Positions 54,153 to 63,842 of a stretch of 64,000 bases of DNA are shown one piece after another (within the stretch, counting starts at the first letter, position 1; each line of letters starts with the position of its first letter). Source of the stretch: Ketobacter alkanivorans (lineage in GTDB: Bacteria > Pseudomonadota > Gammaproteobacteria > Pseudomonadales > Ketobacteraceae). The notes beneath the pieces are model-generated. The model was given only the letters and a program-made list of their open reading frames with translations, did no database searches and was not told the origin of the DNA. The DNA is taken from contig NZ_CP022684.1 in the NCBI RefSeq assembly GCF_002863865.1, positions 702,931 to 766,930 on the forward strand, written 5' to 3'. A program made the position numbers and the translations under genes.

Positions 54153-56171
54153 ATGAAAATACTGTGGCTAGCCACGTTCATAATGAACCGGCTGACATAC
54201 AACTATAAGTTCATGCTGATCAGTGTTCTGTTCATGTGCCCTATTGTTCTGCTTAGCTTCCAGCTCTGGAACCAGCTTGAACAGGATCTTCAGGTCACTG
54301 CAACTGAAGCCAAGGGCATCAATGTAATCAACGAGTTAAACGCCATCTCGATCACTGCCGCTGAGTTGCGGGATGTAATGATGGCTTACAACTACGACCG
54401 ATCTGAGGCAACAGCCAGTAAGATATACAAATTGCGCAGCGCCATAAACGAGCAATTGGAGATCTTTGCCCGTCAGTATAAAGACTCCCACTTGGTCAAA
54501 CCCTCTCAAATTGAACGCCTAATGCGAGCAAGAGACGCAGCCTACAAAGAAGATCTTGGCTCTCAAATCATGCTTCGCGAGTATATAAACTCGTATGGGA
54601 GCCTGGTCAATGAAATCGACTCCATTGTATTTGAAATCAGCAAAGGCAGTGGTTTGTCCAACGACACCGACCCCAATCTAGCCAGTGATATTGGCCTCTA
54701 TTTTGAGAAAGTGCGCCCGCTATTGGGGCAACTGAGCAAACTCAGAGGTTACGGCAACAATACCCTCAATACGCCCTTCATGGACAGCGCTACATTTACA
54801 GAGGTGGACGCTACGTTTTTCAATACGCAGACCGTGTTTACCGAGTTTCAGGAGTCCATAGAAAAGATACGCAAGCAGCGCCCTGATGCCCCAATCGTCA
54901 GCGGGTCTGCCGATTTTGTGGATGCTGCTGGTAAGTTGCTTTATCTGTTTAATGATCAAGTAGTAGAGGCTATTTCAGATCGCCAGACCTGGCAGCAATA
55001 TAATGACAGTGTCAGTGGTTTCATTGCCACCGCCCACACGATCGAAAACTCCATTCTCCAGCGCGCCCTAAAGACCGTACAGGTTCGTCTGGAAGCCAAA
55101 GAAACCAACCGAATCTTTCTGGTAGTAAGCCTTCTATCTTTGCTGGCAGTAATTTCATACCTCTACCTTGGCCTGTACGTGACACTCAGCCGCAGCATCA
55201 ACAATATGGTGGGCAGTGCTGGCCGGGTGGCCAGCGGAGACATGACCGTAGAGGTTGAAAACCAGACTCATGATGAATTTGCCACCTTGATTGGCAATTT
55301 TAACGATATGGTCAAGCAAATGAAGCAGCTGATTCGAGCAGCACGAGAGCGCAGTGATTCAGTTGCCAGCCACGCACGCCACGTAAAAGAACTGGCCGAT
55401 CAAAACACTGACATCGTACGCCTGCAAACCGAAGAAACCTCCAAGATCAGCCATGCTATGGAGGAAATGTCTTCTGCCGCTGAAGAGGTCGCACGGGAAA
55501 CCGAACTGACTGCCGGTGCAGCAGAAGATGCAGATGAAAGCGCCCGCGAAGGTCAGCAATTGGTTGTAGAAGCGGTTAAACGATTCGCCGATTTAACTGC
55601 AAATGTGAATGGGTCTATGCAGGTGGTAGAGCGCCTGGCAGAACAAAGCCGTGGCGTAACAGACATCCTTTCAGTTATTAAGAGCATTGCCGAGCAAACC
55701 AACCTGTTAGCACTCAACGCCGCTATTGAAGCTGCTCGCGCCGGTGAACAGGGTCGAGGTTTTGCTGTGGTTGCTGATGAGGTCCGCACCCTTGCCCAGC
55801 GCAGTCATGAGGCGACCGTTGAAATCGACGATGTATTGGGCAAAATACAGTCCGGCGTGCAAGAGGCCGTCTCTTCGATGCAGGTCAGTGTTGATGTAAC
55901 CGAAAGATCAGTAAGCACGGCTAACAACCTCACCGAAAAGCTGGAAGAAATTCTGAAAGGTGTAAGCGCCATTAATTCACGCACTCAGTCCATCTCTGCC
56001 ACAACGCTCCAACAAACCGAGTCGGTGAATCATGTTCTTTCCAGTATTCAGGCCATCAATTCTCGAGCACAGGATGCAGCCAGCGCTGCAGAGAACTCCC
56101 AGCATTCCTCAGAAGAAATGCTGGCCTCTCTGAGCGAACTGATTGACCAGCTCGCCCGTTTTAAAGTGTAG
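54153..56171 (+). CDS. Methyl-accepting chemotaxis protein
   Basis: A 672-aa transmembrane receptor: a first membrane helix (about 20-40), a large periplasmic helical sensor (about 41-318), a second helix (320-342), HAMP (343-395) and a cytoplasmic signalling coiled coil. The hairpin tip [20 protein letters not shown] and [16 protein letters not shown] are strictly conserved (about 518-550). It lacks the C-terminal pentapeptide that tethers CheR and CheB. The periplasmic domain is not one I recognise, so the ligand is unknown. It is inserted in the otherwise conserved lexA-topA region. Confidence 0.93.
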   Translation: MKILWLATFIMNRLTYNYKFMLISVLFMCPIVLLSFQLWNQLEQDLQVTATEAKGINVINELNAISITAAELRDVMMAYNYDRSEATASKIYKLRSAINEQLEIFARQYKDSHLVKPSQIERLMRARDAAYKEDLGSQIMLREYINSYGSLVNEIDSIVFEISKGSGLSNDTDPNLASDIGLYFEKVRPLLGQLSKLRGYGNNTLNTPFMDSATFTEVDATFFNTQTVFTEFQESIEKIRKQRPDAPIVSGSADFVDAAGKLLYLFNDQVVEAISDRQTWQQYNDSVSGFIATAHTIENSILQRALKTVQVRLEAKETNRIFLVVSLLSLLAVISYLYLGLYVTLSRSINNMVGSAGRVASGDMTVEVENQTHDEFATLIGNFNDMVKQMKQLIRAARERSDSVASHARHVKELADQNTDIVRLQTEETSKISHAMEEMSSAAEEVARETELTAGAAEDADESAREGQQLVVEAVKRFADLTANVNGSMQVVERLAEQSRGVTDILSVIKSIAEQTNLLALNAAIEAARAGEQGRGFAVVADEVRTLAQRSHEATVEIDDVLGKIQSGVQEAVSSMQVSVDVTERSVSTANNLTEKLEEILKGVSAINSRTQSISATTLQQTESVNHVLSSIQAINSRAQDAASAAENSQHSSEEMLASLSELIDQLARFKV

Positions 56172-56182
56172 TGATACGGTGT

Positions 56183-56206
56183 CACGCCGAGGTCAACTCC
56201 GGCGTG
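56183..56206. terminator. Weak hairpin at the MCP / membrane protein convergence
   Basis: CACGCCG and CGGCGTG give a 7-bp stem with a 10-base loop. No U-run follows on the plus side, and it overlaps the last codons of the convergent gene, so it is only a candidate. Confidence 0.35.
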
Positions 56207-57335
56207 CTCTATACCATAACCCACAACCAATACCTGCAACCACCAGCGTCAAGCCTAACCAGCCCAGCCAATTGCTTTCATCAACGGCGCGATCTGCTTT
56301 TGGGCTAGCCACTAAATTGTTAGAGTCTGCTCTGGCACTGGCGATAACTTCCACGCCATGCTCCTCAACATAGAACTCAGGGTGCTTCTGCTCCATCGCT
56401 TTATTCAGGGCCAACAACTCCTTCTGACGCTCCGGGGTTAGATTACGCTGTTCAAAATCAGCCAGAATGGCCGCCTCTAACTCCCTTTCGATACGCTCAT
56501 CTTCAGGCATGTCGTCCGCAAACTCACCGCCCTGCTCTGGTGGCATGCCTGCAGCCACTCCGCCCATTTCATAGGTTTCGTCTGTAAACGGCTGATCAGG
56601 ATCAGAACTTTCAAACGGAGGCAGGTTTGCCAGCTGTTCTTCAGTGTGATTCTGGCGAATCTTATCATCCATATGCTCCACAAATCCGTCAGGGTCTGCT
56701 GTGGTGGCATTGGGGTATTGTTCGCTGACACTTGGAATCTCTTCGGGATCAATTTCGTTCACTTCCCGTGTTTCGATCTTCACATTTTCAGACAACTGGT
56801 TGGTATTCAAATCTTCATTTTCGATCTTTTCGCCCATCACGATCTGCCCGTTGGCATCCAGATACAGTCGCTGCCCAAGTTCGTTCACGACCATTCCCCC
56901 TAGATACCGGTAGCGCCCATGGGCGCATTCCACCAGTGGGCAAGGGAAACGATTATTGCCTTTTACCATCAGCAGATCTCGATCACCTACATCGAACAAC
57001 GGCTGGCCCGGTATCAATAACACCTGACCATCCTCGCTTTCTCCGCCAAGAAAACGCAATGTAACAAGGTTATTCTGATAGTTGCCCTTCAGCACTCGAT
57101 TCACTTCATAGGTAACAAACCGGTACGGTATAGCAGGATCAGATTCGCTTTGACGCTCTGAGAAACGAGTTTGCACATCGACCACAATGCCTTGAAATAC
57201 AAAATCGGCAGATTTTACTTTTTCGTCCACCGTACTGCTGATCGCGGCTTGAGATAAAAACAACAGGGGAAAAATCACGGCTCCGCATAATGCAGAACAG
57301 GACTTGGAAACTTTGGTTAAGATAGCATTCGACAT
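56193..57335 (-). CDS. Membrane-anchored protein with possible NTR/TIMP-like domain
   Basis: A 380-aa protein of uncertain family. A signal peptide (about 1-32) leads to a beta domain (35-180) with ADFVFQGIVVDV, EVNRVLKGNY and VTLRFLGGE, a pattern I associate with NTR/TIMP-like domain proteins that often sit beside matrixin proteases. A Cys pair lies in FPCPLVECAHG. A long acidic, partly helical linker (180-345) is followed by a C-terminal membrane helix (about 355-374) and an RARRS tail, anchoring it. It is encoded 81 bases after the matrixin on the same strand. An inhibitor, chaperone or partner role is inference only. Confidence 0.7.
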   Translation of the reverse strand: MSNAILTKVSKSCSALCGAVIFPLLFLSQAAISSTVDEKVKSADFVFQGIVVDVQTRFSERQSESDPAIPYRFVTYEVNRVLKGNYQNNLVTLRFLGGESEDGQVLLIPGQPLFDVGDRDLLMVKGNNRFPCPLVECAHGRYRYLGGMVVNELGQRLYLDANGQIVMGEKIENEDLNTNQLSENVKIETREVNEIDPEEIPSVSEQYPNATTADPDGFVEHMDDKIRQNHTEEQLANLPPFESSDPDQPFTDETYEMGGVAAGMPPEQGGEFADDMPEDERIERELEAAILADFEQRNLTPERQKELLALNKAMEQKHPEFYVEEHGVEVIASARADSNNLVASPKADRAVDESNWLGWLGLTLVVAGIGCGLWYRARRS

Positions 57336-57416
57336 AACGCATTCCTGGGTAACTCGTTAAGTTGCGCTGTAACGGCGGCACCTGCATCAATACGCAGATA
57401 CCGCCACCAGCATCAT

Positions 57417-58493
57417 TTAGTTGACACGGATCGCCAAGTAGGTGCGGTTATTGGTCTCGGTCACTTCAGACAAGGTGCTGTCTTTGTCGATAATAGTGCC
57501 TAACCAATAATTCTGACCCGAGTTCAAGGTACTAGGAATGGTTATTGTGGTTTGATAGGTGTAAACCGTATTGCGGCCCAGCCCCATCGAGATGGTTTTG
57601 AGCGGAGTATCAACCGTCGAGATATAATCGTTGGTGGAAACATAGTAACCCACCTTGGTGCTTTGGTAACTCTCACCATTATTCTCAAAGCTGAATTCAA
57701 GCCTATAGGTCTGCCCCTTTGTCACGTTATAACGAGGCTCCCCATTGATCGTAGAATAACTCACGCCACCGCCAGCACTGGTCAGTACTCGTGTGCGAGC
57801 ATGCGTACTGTATTCGCCGCTTGAACCGGTATGCCTCCACTGGGCAACACCAAGATCTTCCACCGTCCCTGGATTCAGACCGTATAGTGCAACTGCCCCG
57901 CTGGATGCATCCTCACCAAAGTAAGCGCGAGCTGTGCTGCCATTGGCATGTATATGATCCCAGTCTTGCCCCATGATGCTGTAAGTCGTGGCAGTATGAC
58001 TTAAACCCACACCATGCCCCAGCTCATGAATCGCGGTGGTATGGAATGGGCGATAACTTCCGCCGTATGGCCACAAGGAAGACTTGGACGTTGAGGTGGT
58101 GTACGCAACCGTATTATCAAAGCGAATATCCACTTCAGTAAAGCGGCCGGTATTACAGTTCATCCACCAGTTCGCAATAGCAGGCGCACCAAACCCGCTT
58201 GTCCACCAGATTTCATTCTGTCCATTATTGAAGCCAACACTGGTGTCTCCATAGACAATACCGTAATCAAATGCTGAAGGGTTTTGATTTACCAAGCTGA
58301 TACTGCTGCCCAATGCAGATCGCCAGCTGCTACCGGATGGAAACCCAACATTGCTGGCACGCATGGTGGCGCTGTTGCCATTCCAGCGAATGTTATTTCC
58401 ATTACAAGTAATTAACGTATATGCCTCTGCAACACCGCTTATTGCAAAGGCCAATGCGGCAGCACCGCCATAGATTGAATGTTTAAGTTTCAC
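57417..58493 (-). CDS. Secreted matrixin-type metalloprotease
   Basis: A 358-aa exported zinc protease. A signal peptide (about 1-24, ending AEA) precedes the catalytic domain. HELGHGVGLSH is the HExxHxxGxxH zinc site of metzincins, followed by the Met-turn in SIMGQDW. The C-terminal ~140 residues form a CARDB-like beta domain (QNYWLGTIIDKDSTLSEVTETNN), probably adhesion or secretion-related. No N-terminal propeptide cysteine switch is evident. It is probably translated together with the downstream NTR-like gene. Substrate unknown. Confidence 0.9.
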   Translation of the reverse strand: MKLKHSIYGGAAALAFAISGVAEAYTLITCNGNNIRWNGNSATMRASNVGFPSGSSWRSALGSSISLVNQNPSAFDYGIVYGDTSVGFNNGQNEIWWTSGFGAPAIANWWMNCNTGRFTEVDIRFDNTVAYTTSTSKSSLWPYGGSYRPFHTTAIHELGHGVGLSHTATTYSIMGQDWDHIHANGSTARAYFGEDASSGAVALYGLNPGTVEDLGVAQWRHTGSSGEYSTHARTRVLTSAGGGVSYSTINGEPRYNVTKGQTYRLEFSFENNGESYQSTKVGYYVSTNDYISTVDTPLKTISMGLGRNTVYTYQTTITIPSTLNSGQNYWLGTIIDKDSTLSEVTETNNRTYLAIRVN

Positions 58494-58882
58494 TTTTTAA
58501 TCTCCATTTTTAAGTGAAAGTTTTCGTGCCTGATTCCTTTTCAGGTCGCCGAATACTAGCGAACAACATTTCACAGCATCAGCAGCATTAACGCCCCAAA
58601 AGCACCGGACTGCTGTATTACTGCAGTGAGCCTATGGCCCATAAAAGCGAGAGCAATACTCTCAACGCAGAGAAATATTAACGGTGAAAAATTAAAAAGG
58701 CCGGGAACAATGTCGGGTTGAAGAAGTTGATTATGGGCCGTTAGAAATGTGACAGGGTATACATTCAGGAACGTATCAGAACCACAGGGAAGATATCGGC
58801 TGCACACTGGCTATCAAAACAAGTGCGCAACCGGTAGTGACTTTATGCCGCCACAGGAGCGGCATAATTACTTTTATGAAGA
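58494..58882. other. Intergenic region between matrixin and topA
   Basis: About 390 bases. It holds a hairpin after topA at 58845-58865. Towards the matrixin only a probable promoter region exists; short open frames in the gap have no ribosome site or recognisable product and I leave them out. Several short dyads (for example ACTGC...GCAGT) are seen but look incidental. Confidence 0.4.
58845..58865 (-). terminator. Hairpin after topA
   Basis: ATGCCGC and GCGGCAT form a perfect 7-bp stem around a 7-base loop, 18 bases after the topA stop. It lacks a long U-run on the minus strand, so intrinsic termination is uncertain. Confidence 0.5.
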
Positions 58883-61624
58883 TTACTTTTTCTTGGCGGT
58901 GGTTTTTTTCGCCGCTGCCTTTTTAGTAGTGGTTTTCTTAGCTGCGGATTTTTTGGCGGTAGACTTTTTCGCTACTGCTTTTTTGGCTGGTGTCGCCGCC
59001 GCTTTCTCAATCCACTTTTTACCATCAAAGGTTGCAGACCAGCCGGTAGCCTTACCCTCTTCATTCTCTGTCATCACATATTGTGATTTGGTTTTACGGC
59101 TGTAACGAATAACGGCTTTGTTACCCGCCGGATCCTTTACAGGTGCCTGCAGCAAGAAATGATATTTCGGATCAAGCTGCTCGCCCGCTGATTTTACTTC
59201 TTCCACTAGCGGCGCACGGGTTTCTCGATGTTTGGGAAATTGGCTTGCCGCAAGGAACAAACCGGATGCCCCATCCCGCAACAAAAAGTAGTCATCTGAT
59301 TTTTCGCATTTCAAATGCGGCATAGGGATGGGATCAGCTTTAGGTGGTGCTACTTCGCCATTACGCAATAGCTTGCGGGTGTTCTTGCATTCTGCATTAG
59401 TACAGCCAAAGTACTTGCCAAAGCGACCGGTTTTCAGCTGCATGTCAGAACCGCATTTATCGCATTCCACGATGGGGCCATCATAGCCTTTAATCTTGAA
59501 GTTACCCTGCTCGATCTCAAAACCTTCACAGTCGGGGCTATTGCCGCAAACATGCAATTTACGTTTTTCGTCGATCAGATAATTTTCCATGGCCGTGCTG
59601 CATTTCGGGCAACGTCGCTTCTCGCGCAATGCCTTGGCTTCGCTCTCATCATCATCGGCATTGATGGTTTCTGAGCCGTGGATCAGGTTGATGGTTTCCT
59701 TGCAACGCTCCTTGGGCGGCAGCGCATAACCGGTACACCCCAGGAACACACCGGTACTGCCGGTACGAATGGCCATGGGTCGACCACAAGCAGGGCATTC
59801 AATGTCGGTTTCCACTGGTGGATTGGTGCGCATTCCGGCATCTTCGCCTTCTGCCTTTTCCAGTTTGGTTCTGAAATCGGCATAGAAGTTATCCAGCACC
59901 TGTTTCCATTCCAACTTGCCTTCGGCGATTTCATCCAGCTGCTCCTCCATTTTGGCGGTGAAGCTGTAATCCATCAGGTTGTCGAAGTTTTCGTTGAGGC
60001 GGTCGGTGACGATGTCACCCATTTTTTCGGCATAGAAGCGGCGGTTTTCCAGCTTCACATAACCACGATCCTGAATGGTGGATATGATTGAGGCATAAGT
60101 TGAGGGGCGGCCGATGCCTTGTTTCTCAAGTTCTTTAACCAAGCTTGCTTCAGAAAAACGGGCCGGTGGTTTGGTAAAGTGCTGGCTGGGATCCAGTTTC
60201 TTGAGATCCAGAGTTTCACCGATGGCAACATCCGGCAGTTCAATATCCTCATCGGACTTCTTGCTGCCGGGCATATTGATCGCCAAATGACCATCAAATT
60301 TGAGAATGCGGCCCTTGGTGCGCAGCTCGAAATCAGCGGCCTTCACGGTTAGATTGGTGCTCAAATACTCCGCTGGAGGCATCTGACAGGCTACGAAGCG
60401 CTTCCAAATCAGGTCGTAGAGGCGCTGAGCGTCGTTCTCCAAGCCGGAAATGCCATTTGCGGACACATTCACATCCGTAGGGCGAATAGCTTCGTGAGCT
60501 TCCTGTGCGCCCTCTTTGCTGGCATAGGAAAGTGGTTTCTCGGGCACATAGCGGGTACCAAAGTTACCTTCAATATAATCGCGCAGACTATTGACCGCTT
60601 CGGCGCTGAGGTTGGTGGAGTCCGTACGCATGTAGGTGATGTGCCCGGCTTCATACAGCCGCTGAGCCATCATCATGGTTTTCTTTACGCTGAAACCCAG
60701 GCGCGTACTGGCAGCCTGCTGCAGGGTTGAAGTGGTAAACGGTGCGGCGGGACGCGACTTGGTGGGTTTGTCTTCGCGGCCAGCAACCGTGTAACTGGCC
60801 TTATCCAGTACCGCCAGAGCTTTGTCGGTCTGTTCTTTATTTACCGGGCGGAAGTTGTCACCGTTGTGTTTGGCTACCTGCAAACGCAGTGGCACCTGCT
60901 TGGCCGTGGCAGTATCGGCGTACACTTCCCAGTATTCTTCTGGAATGAAGGCACGAATCTCACGTTCGCGCTCTGACACCAGCTTTACGGCTACAGACTG
61001 TACACGGCCTGCAGACAAGCCACGGGCGATCTTGGCCCACAGCAGCGGTGACACCATGTAACCCACCACGCGATCCAGAAAGCGGCGGGCTTGTTGGGCG
61101 TTAACCCGGTTGGTATTGACCTTGCCAGGCTCGCGAAACGCTTCTTTGATGGCGGTTTTGGTAATTTCGTTGAACACCACGCGCTTGTAACGATCATCAT
61201 CGCCGCCGATCACTTCCCGCAGGTGCCAGGCAATGGCCTCCCCCTCTCTATCCAAATCCGTCGCGAGATAGATGGTGTCAGCCTGTTCTGCCAGCTTTTT
61301 GAGTTCGTTTACGACTTTTTGTTTATCTGGCAACACTTGATAGTTAGCGGTCCAACCATGCTCGGGGTCGACCCCCATGCGGCCGATCAGCGCGGTGCGG
61401 GCCTTTTCCTTTTTATAGCGGGCTTTCTCTTCCGGCGGCATCTTGCGGGTAAGCGCCGCCTGCTTGGCACGCTCCGCAGCATCTACGGTTGCTTTACCGC
61501 CACCGCTGGTAGGTAAGTCACGCACATGACCCACGCTGGATTTCACCACGAAATCCTTGCCCAGGTATTTATTGATGGTTTTCGCCTTAGCGGGCGATTC
61601 CACGATTACCAGTGACTTTCCCAT
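58883..61624 (-). CDS. topA: DNA topoisomerase I (TopA)
   Basis: Type IA topoisomerase relaxing negative supercoils. 913 aa from the ATG at 61624 (GGAAAG 6 bases upstream); the frame runs back to 61693 with an unconserved extension. [17 protein letters not shown] begins the Toprim domain, and the catalytic tyrosine is in [10 protein letters not shown] near 331. Three C4 zinc-finger segments lie at about 607, 670 and 718. The last ~43 residues are a Lys/Ala/Thr-rich tail of repeated KKxxAKK-like units, probably DNA-binding. Confidence 0.96.
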   Translation of the reverse strand: MGKSLVIVESPAKAKTINKYLGKDFVVKSSVGHVRDLPTSGGGKATVDAAERAKQAALTRKMPPEEKARYKKEKARTALIGRMGVDPEHGWTANYQVLPDKQKVVNELKKLAEQADTIYLATDLDREGEAIAWHLREVIGGDDDRYKRVVFNEITKTAIKEAFREPGKVNTNRVNAQQARRFLDRVVGYMVSPLLWAKIARGLSAGRVQSVAVKLVSEREREIRAFIPEEYWEVYADTATAKQVPLRLQVAKHNGDNFRPVNKEQTDKALAVLDKASYTVAGREDKPTKSRPAAPFTTSTLQQAASTRLGFSVKKTMMMAQRLYEAGHITYMRTDSTNLSAEAVNSLRDYIEGNFGTRYVPEKPLSYASKEGAQEAHEAIRPTDVNVSANGISGLENDAQRLYDLIWKRFVACQMPPAEYLSTNLTVKAADFELRTKGRILKFDGHLAINMPGSKKSDEDIELPDVAIGETLDLKKLDPSQHFTKPPARFSEASLVKELEKQGIGRPSTYASIISTIQDRGYVKLENRRFYAEKMGDIVTDRLNENFDNLMDYSFTAKMEEQLDEIAEGKLEWKQVLDNFYADFRTKLEKAEGEDAGMRTNPPVETDIECPACGRPMAIRTGSTGVFLGCTGYALPPKERCKETINLIHGSETINADDDESEAKALREKRRCPKCSTAMENYLIDEKRKLHVCGNSPDCEGFEIEQGNFKIKGYDGPIVECDKCGSDMQLKTGRFGKYFGCTNAECKNTRKLLRNGEVAPPKADPIPMPHLKCEKSDDYFLLRDGASGLFLAASQFPKHRETRAPLVEEVKSAGEQLDPKYHFLLQAPVKDPAGNKAVIRYSRKTKSQYVMTENEEGKATGWSATFDGKKWIEKAAATPAKKAVAKKSTAKKSAAKKTTTKKAAAKKTTAKKK

Positions 61625-61971
61625 AGAATACTTTCCAACCTTACTGGTGCAAAAAGGGTTCATCGGAGGCCTAATATGACCTCTACGATTCAATATTGTT
61701 GTTTCATTTTCACTGAAAGGGCGACATATATAAGAGGTGTCAGCCTTTGGGTCAAGGGAGCCAATCCATTCCTTGACTAATTTGTTTTTAGGATGAAATT
61801 ACGATTTTTTCCAAATCTGAACGAAAAGTTTTCCACAGACAAGCTAGCAACTTCCGATTTTTCAATAAGTTAGAAAGCTGTCACAATTCAGATTTAAATG
61901 CCAGCATTGCTTTGGTTTGCCTTTTTAAGGCACAGGAAAATAATATCCACAATTTTACCGAGACTGTGTTT
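61625..61971. other. Divergent region between topA and the exported-protein gene
   Basis: About 345 AT-rich bases. It holds the topA leader and promoter, which I could not place exactly, and TTTTCCACA at about 61829, one more DnaA-box-like 9-mer. No gene is supported here. Confidence 0.4.
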
Positions 61972-62718
61972 ATGGGTTTTAGAGCGGGGTTATTCAAGTG
62001 CAGCGTTGTGTTTACTCTGCTGGTGATCAGCCTATTCACCCCATTACGAGCCGATTCAATAAATAAAGCAGAAACCCAGGCCTGGAATGGGTTTCTCAGT
62101 CAGCACTATCTGCTGGCCTTGATCACCGACTTTGAACGTTATCAGTCTGGCTTGGGCGACCCGCAACAGTACGACAGCTTAACGCAGCATTTGCAGGGGT
62201 TTCGCACCCATTTTGACCCTTTGCTGCTAGCGGGATCCTCCTTGCCGGAAACGCAAAAACAGCAACTGAAGCAGCAATGGCAACAAACTGCGCGGGCACT
62301 CAGCGCCTGCCTGGTCACGGTGCAACAGGGAGGCTTCATTGATCAGGAAATACGCTACCAGTATCAGGAAGGGATGTTGGCACTGTGGCAAGGTTTGCAC
62401 GAGGCCGTCTCCTCAAGCTCATTCCAGATAACACCGGATATGGAATTGATCTTGCTTTTGCAGCAGGTCAATTTGCGTTATCTCAATCCTGCATGGGTAC
62501 TGCCAGCCACCAAACTCCAATCCATCGCTGCCATTGCCGATGACATCGACCTCCGCGTACAAGCTGCACCTGAAGATCTGGCTGCCTTGAAGGAAAAGTG
62601 GCCACTTTTGAATCAAGCGCTACGTAATGAACATCAGTCCATGTCGTTTATCGTACATCGCTACAGCGGTGACTTGGTCACGTTGCTGCTTCAGCGGCTG
62701 GAGGCTGCCCGCTTCTGA
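61972..62718 (+). CDS. Exported protein of unknown function (248 aa)
   Basis: I do not recognise the family. From the ATG at 61972 the product is 248 aa with a signal peptide (about 1-27, ending LRA) and then an all-helical, glutamine-rich periplasmic part with no cysteine-linked motif. A TTG-led extension (61912) is open but unlikely. The last 28 bases overlap the end of the convergent AraC gene. No function is proposed; the arrangement suggests a single gene. Confidence 0.65.
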   Translation: MGFRAGLFKCSVVFTLLVISLFTPLRADSINKAETQAWNGFLSQHYLLALITDFERYQSGLGDPQQYDSLTQHLQGFRTHFDPLLLAGSSLPETQKQQLKQQWQQTARALSACLVTVQQGGFIDQEIRYQYQEGMLALWQGLHEAVSSSSFQITPDMELILLLQQVNLRYLNPAWVLPATKLQSIAAIADDIDLRVQAAPEDLAALKEKWPLLNQALRNEHQSMSFIVHRYSGDLVTLLLQRLEAARF

Positions 62719-63704
62719 TATTGCAAAGGTGTGGTTCCACTCCATTGTTTGAACGCTCGAGTAAAGGCGCTTTGCTCAGAATATCCCAGTAACAGCGCGA
62801 TTTCTGCCAGTGTGAGCCGCTGCTCTGCCAAGTACTGGCGCGCCAACTGCAGCCGTATCTGCTGCAACAGATCCTTGAACACCAAGTTTTTTTCCTGCAG
62901 GCGACGATGCAAGGTGCGACGGGACATTGCCAGGGATTCTGCTACCTGCTCCAGCGTTGGCTCCCCCTCCTGAATGGCTTTAAGAATGGCCTGTTGTAGA
63001 CGATGATTGAAATCCTCCTGCTGGGGCAGCACCGCCAGCAAGGTCTGAGCCTGTTGCTCCAGCAACTGCTTCAATGCAGGATCGCTGTTGGTGACGGGCA
63101 AAGTGAGATACTGCATGGGGAAATGCAGCTCCAGCCGGGGCTGATTGAAGGTGATAGGACAGTCGACAAAGGCTCGATATGCATCTTGGTTGGCTGGCGT
63201 TGAAGACACGAAATGAATACTGGACGGTTGCAGGTCAGGCATACCGGTCATGGTACGCAAATTAGTCACCATGCCCATCACCAGCACCTCATCAGACAAC
63301 TGAGTAGACAGCCCGAACTCACTGCTCCAGCACAGGCAGGCCAGATCGCCCCGCACTTCAAATTGAGCGGTATCACCATCGTGCAGCAAGCGCTGATATC
63401 GTTGGAAGCGCTGCAGCGCCTCGGCCACGGTATCGCAGGATAAGGTCAGGTAACCCAGCACCCCTACGTAGGACGGTTTAATGGCCCGACCCAGCTCCAT
63501 CCCCACCAGACGCTCCGGCAGCTGCTCTTGTAGTATCTGCAAGAGATGCCACCACTGACGGAAACGCATCCGGCTGGCAGGCTGAAATTGACGCAGCTCT
63601 CGCTCCAGCGCCTGCAGCTGTAGATGGTTGTCCGCCAGATAATCCAGCAGCAGTGCCGCCAGATCACCACTCACGTTCATATCGGCCAGCATGGTAGAGG
63701 TCAC
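62691..63704 (-). CDS. AraC-family transcriptional regulator (OruR-like)
   Basis: A 337-aa regulator. The N-terminal ligand-binding-like part (about 15-215) resembles the Arabinose_bd type domain; the C-terminal AraC HTH (about 235-330) has LEQVAESLAMSRRTLHRRL and LTLAEIALLLGYSEQSAFTRAFKQWSG, both helices complete. This layout occurs in regulators of lipid, alkane or cholesterol use in gammaproteobacteria. It is divergent from a sterol desaturase-family gene with 138 bases between, so control of that gene is plausible. The stop overlaps the convergent gene. Confidence 0.88.
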   Translation of the reverse strand: MTSTMLADMNVSGDLAALLLDYLADNHLQLQALERELRQFQPASRMRFRQWWHLLQILQEQLPERLVGMELGRAIKPSYVGVLGYLTLSCDTVAEALQRFQRYQRLLHDGDTAQFEVRGDLACLCWSSEFGLSTQLSDEVLVMGMVTNLRTMTGMPDLQPSSIHFVSSTPANQDAYRAFVDCPITFNQPRLELHFPMQYLTLPVTNSDPALKQLLEQQAQTLLAVLPQQEDFNHRLQQAILKAIQEGEPTLEQVAESLAMSRRTLHRRLQEKNLVFKDLLQQIRLQLARQYLAEQRLTLAEIALLLGYSEQSAFTRAFKQWSGTTPLQYQKRAASSR

Positions 63705-63842
63705 GGTGTAGCCCTTTTTGATTGATGTTCATAACGCTTGCATATTGGCGGGAATTGTCAAAAATTAGCCCCGCCAGGTCAATCACTAAATGACAAGTGG
63801 GTCTATCTTAAGCACCATAACAACCGCTTACGGGATGATTTC

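Noticed and set aside
58571..58807. A small minus-strand open frame in the matrixin-topA gap
   Set aside because: No ribosome site, no similarity to anything I know, unusual composition.
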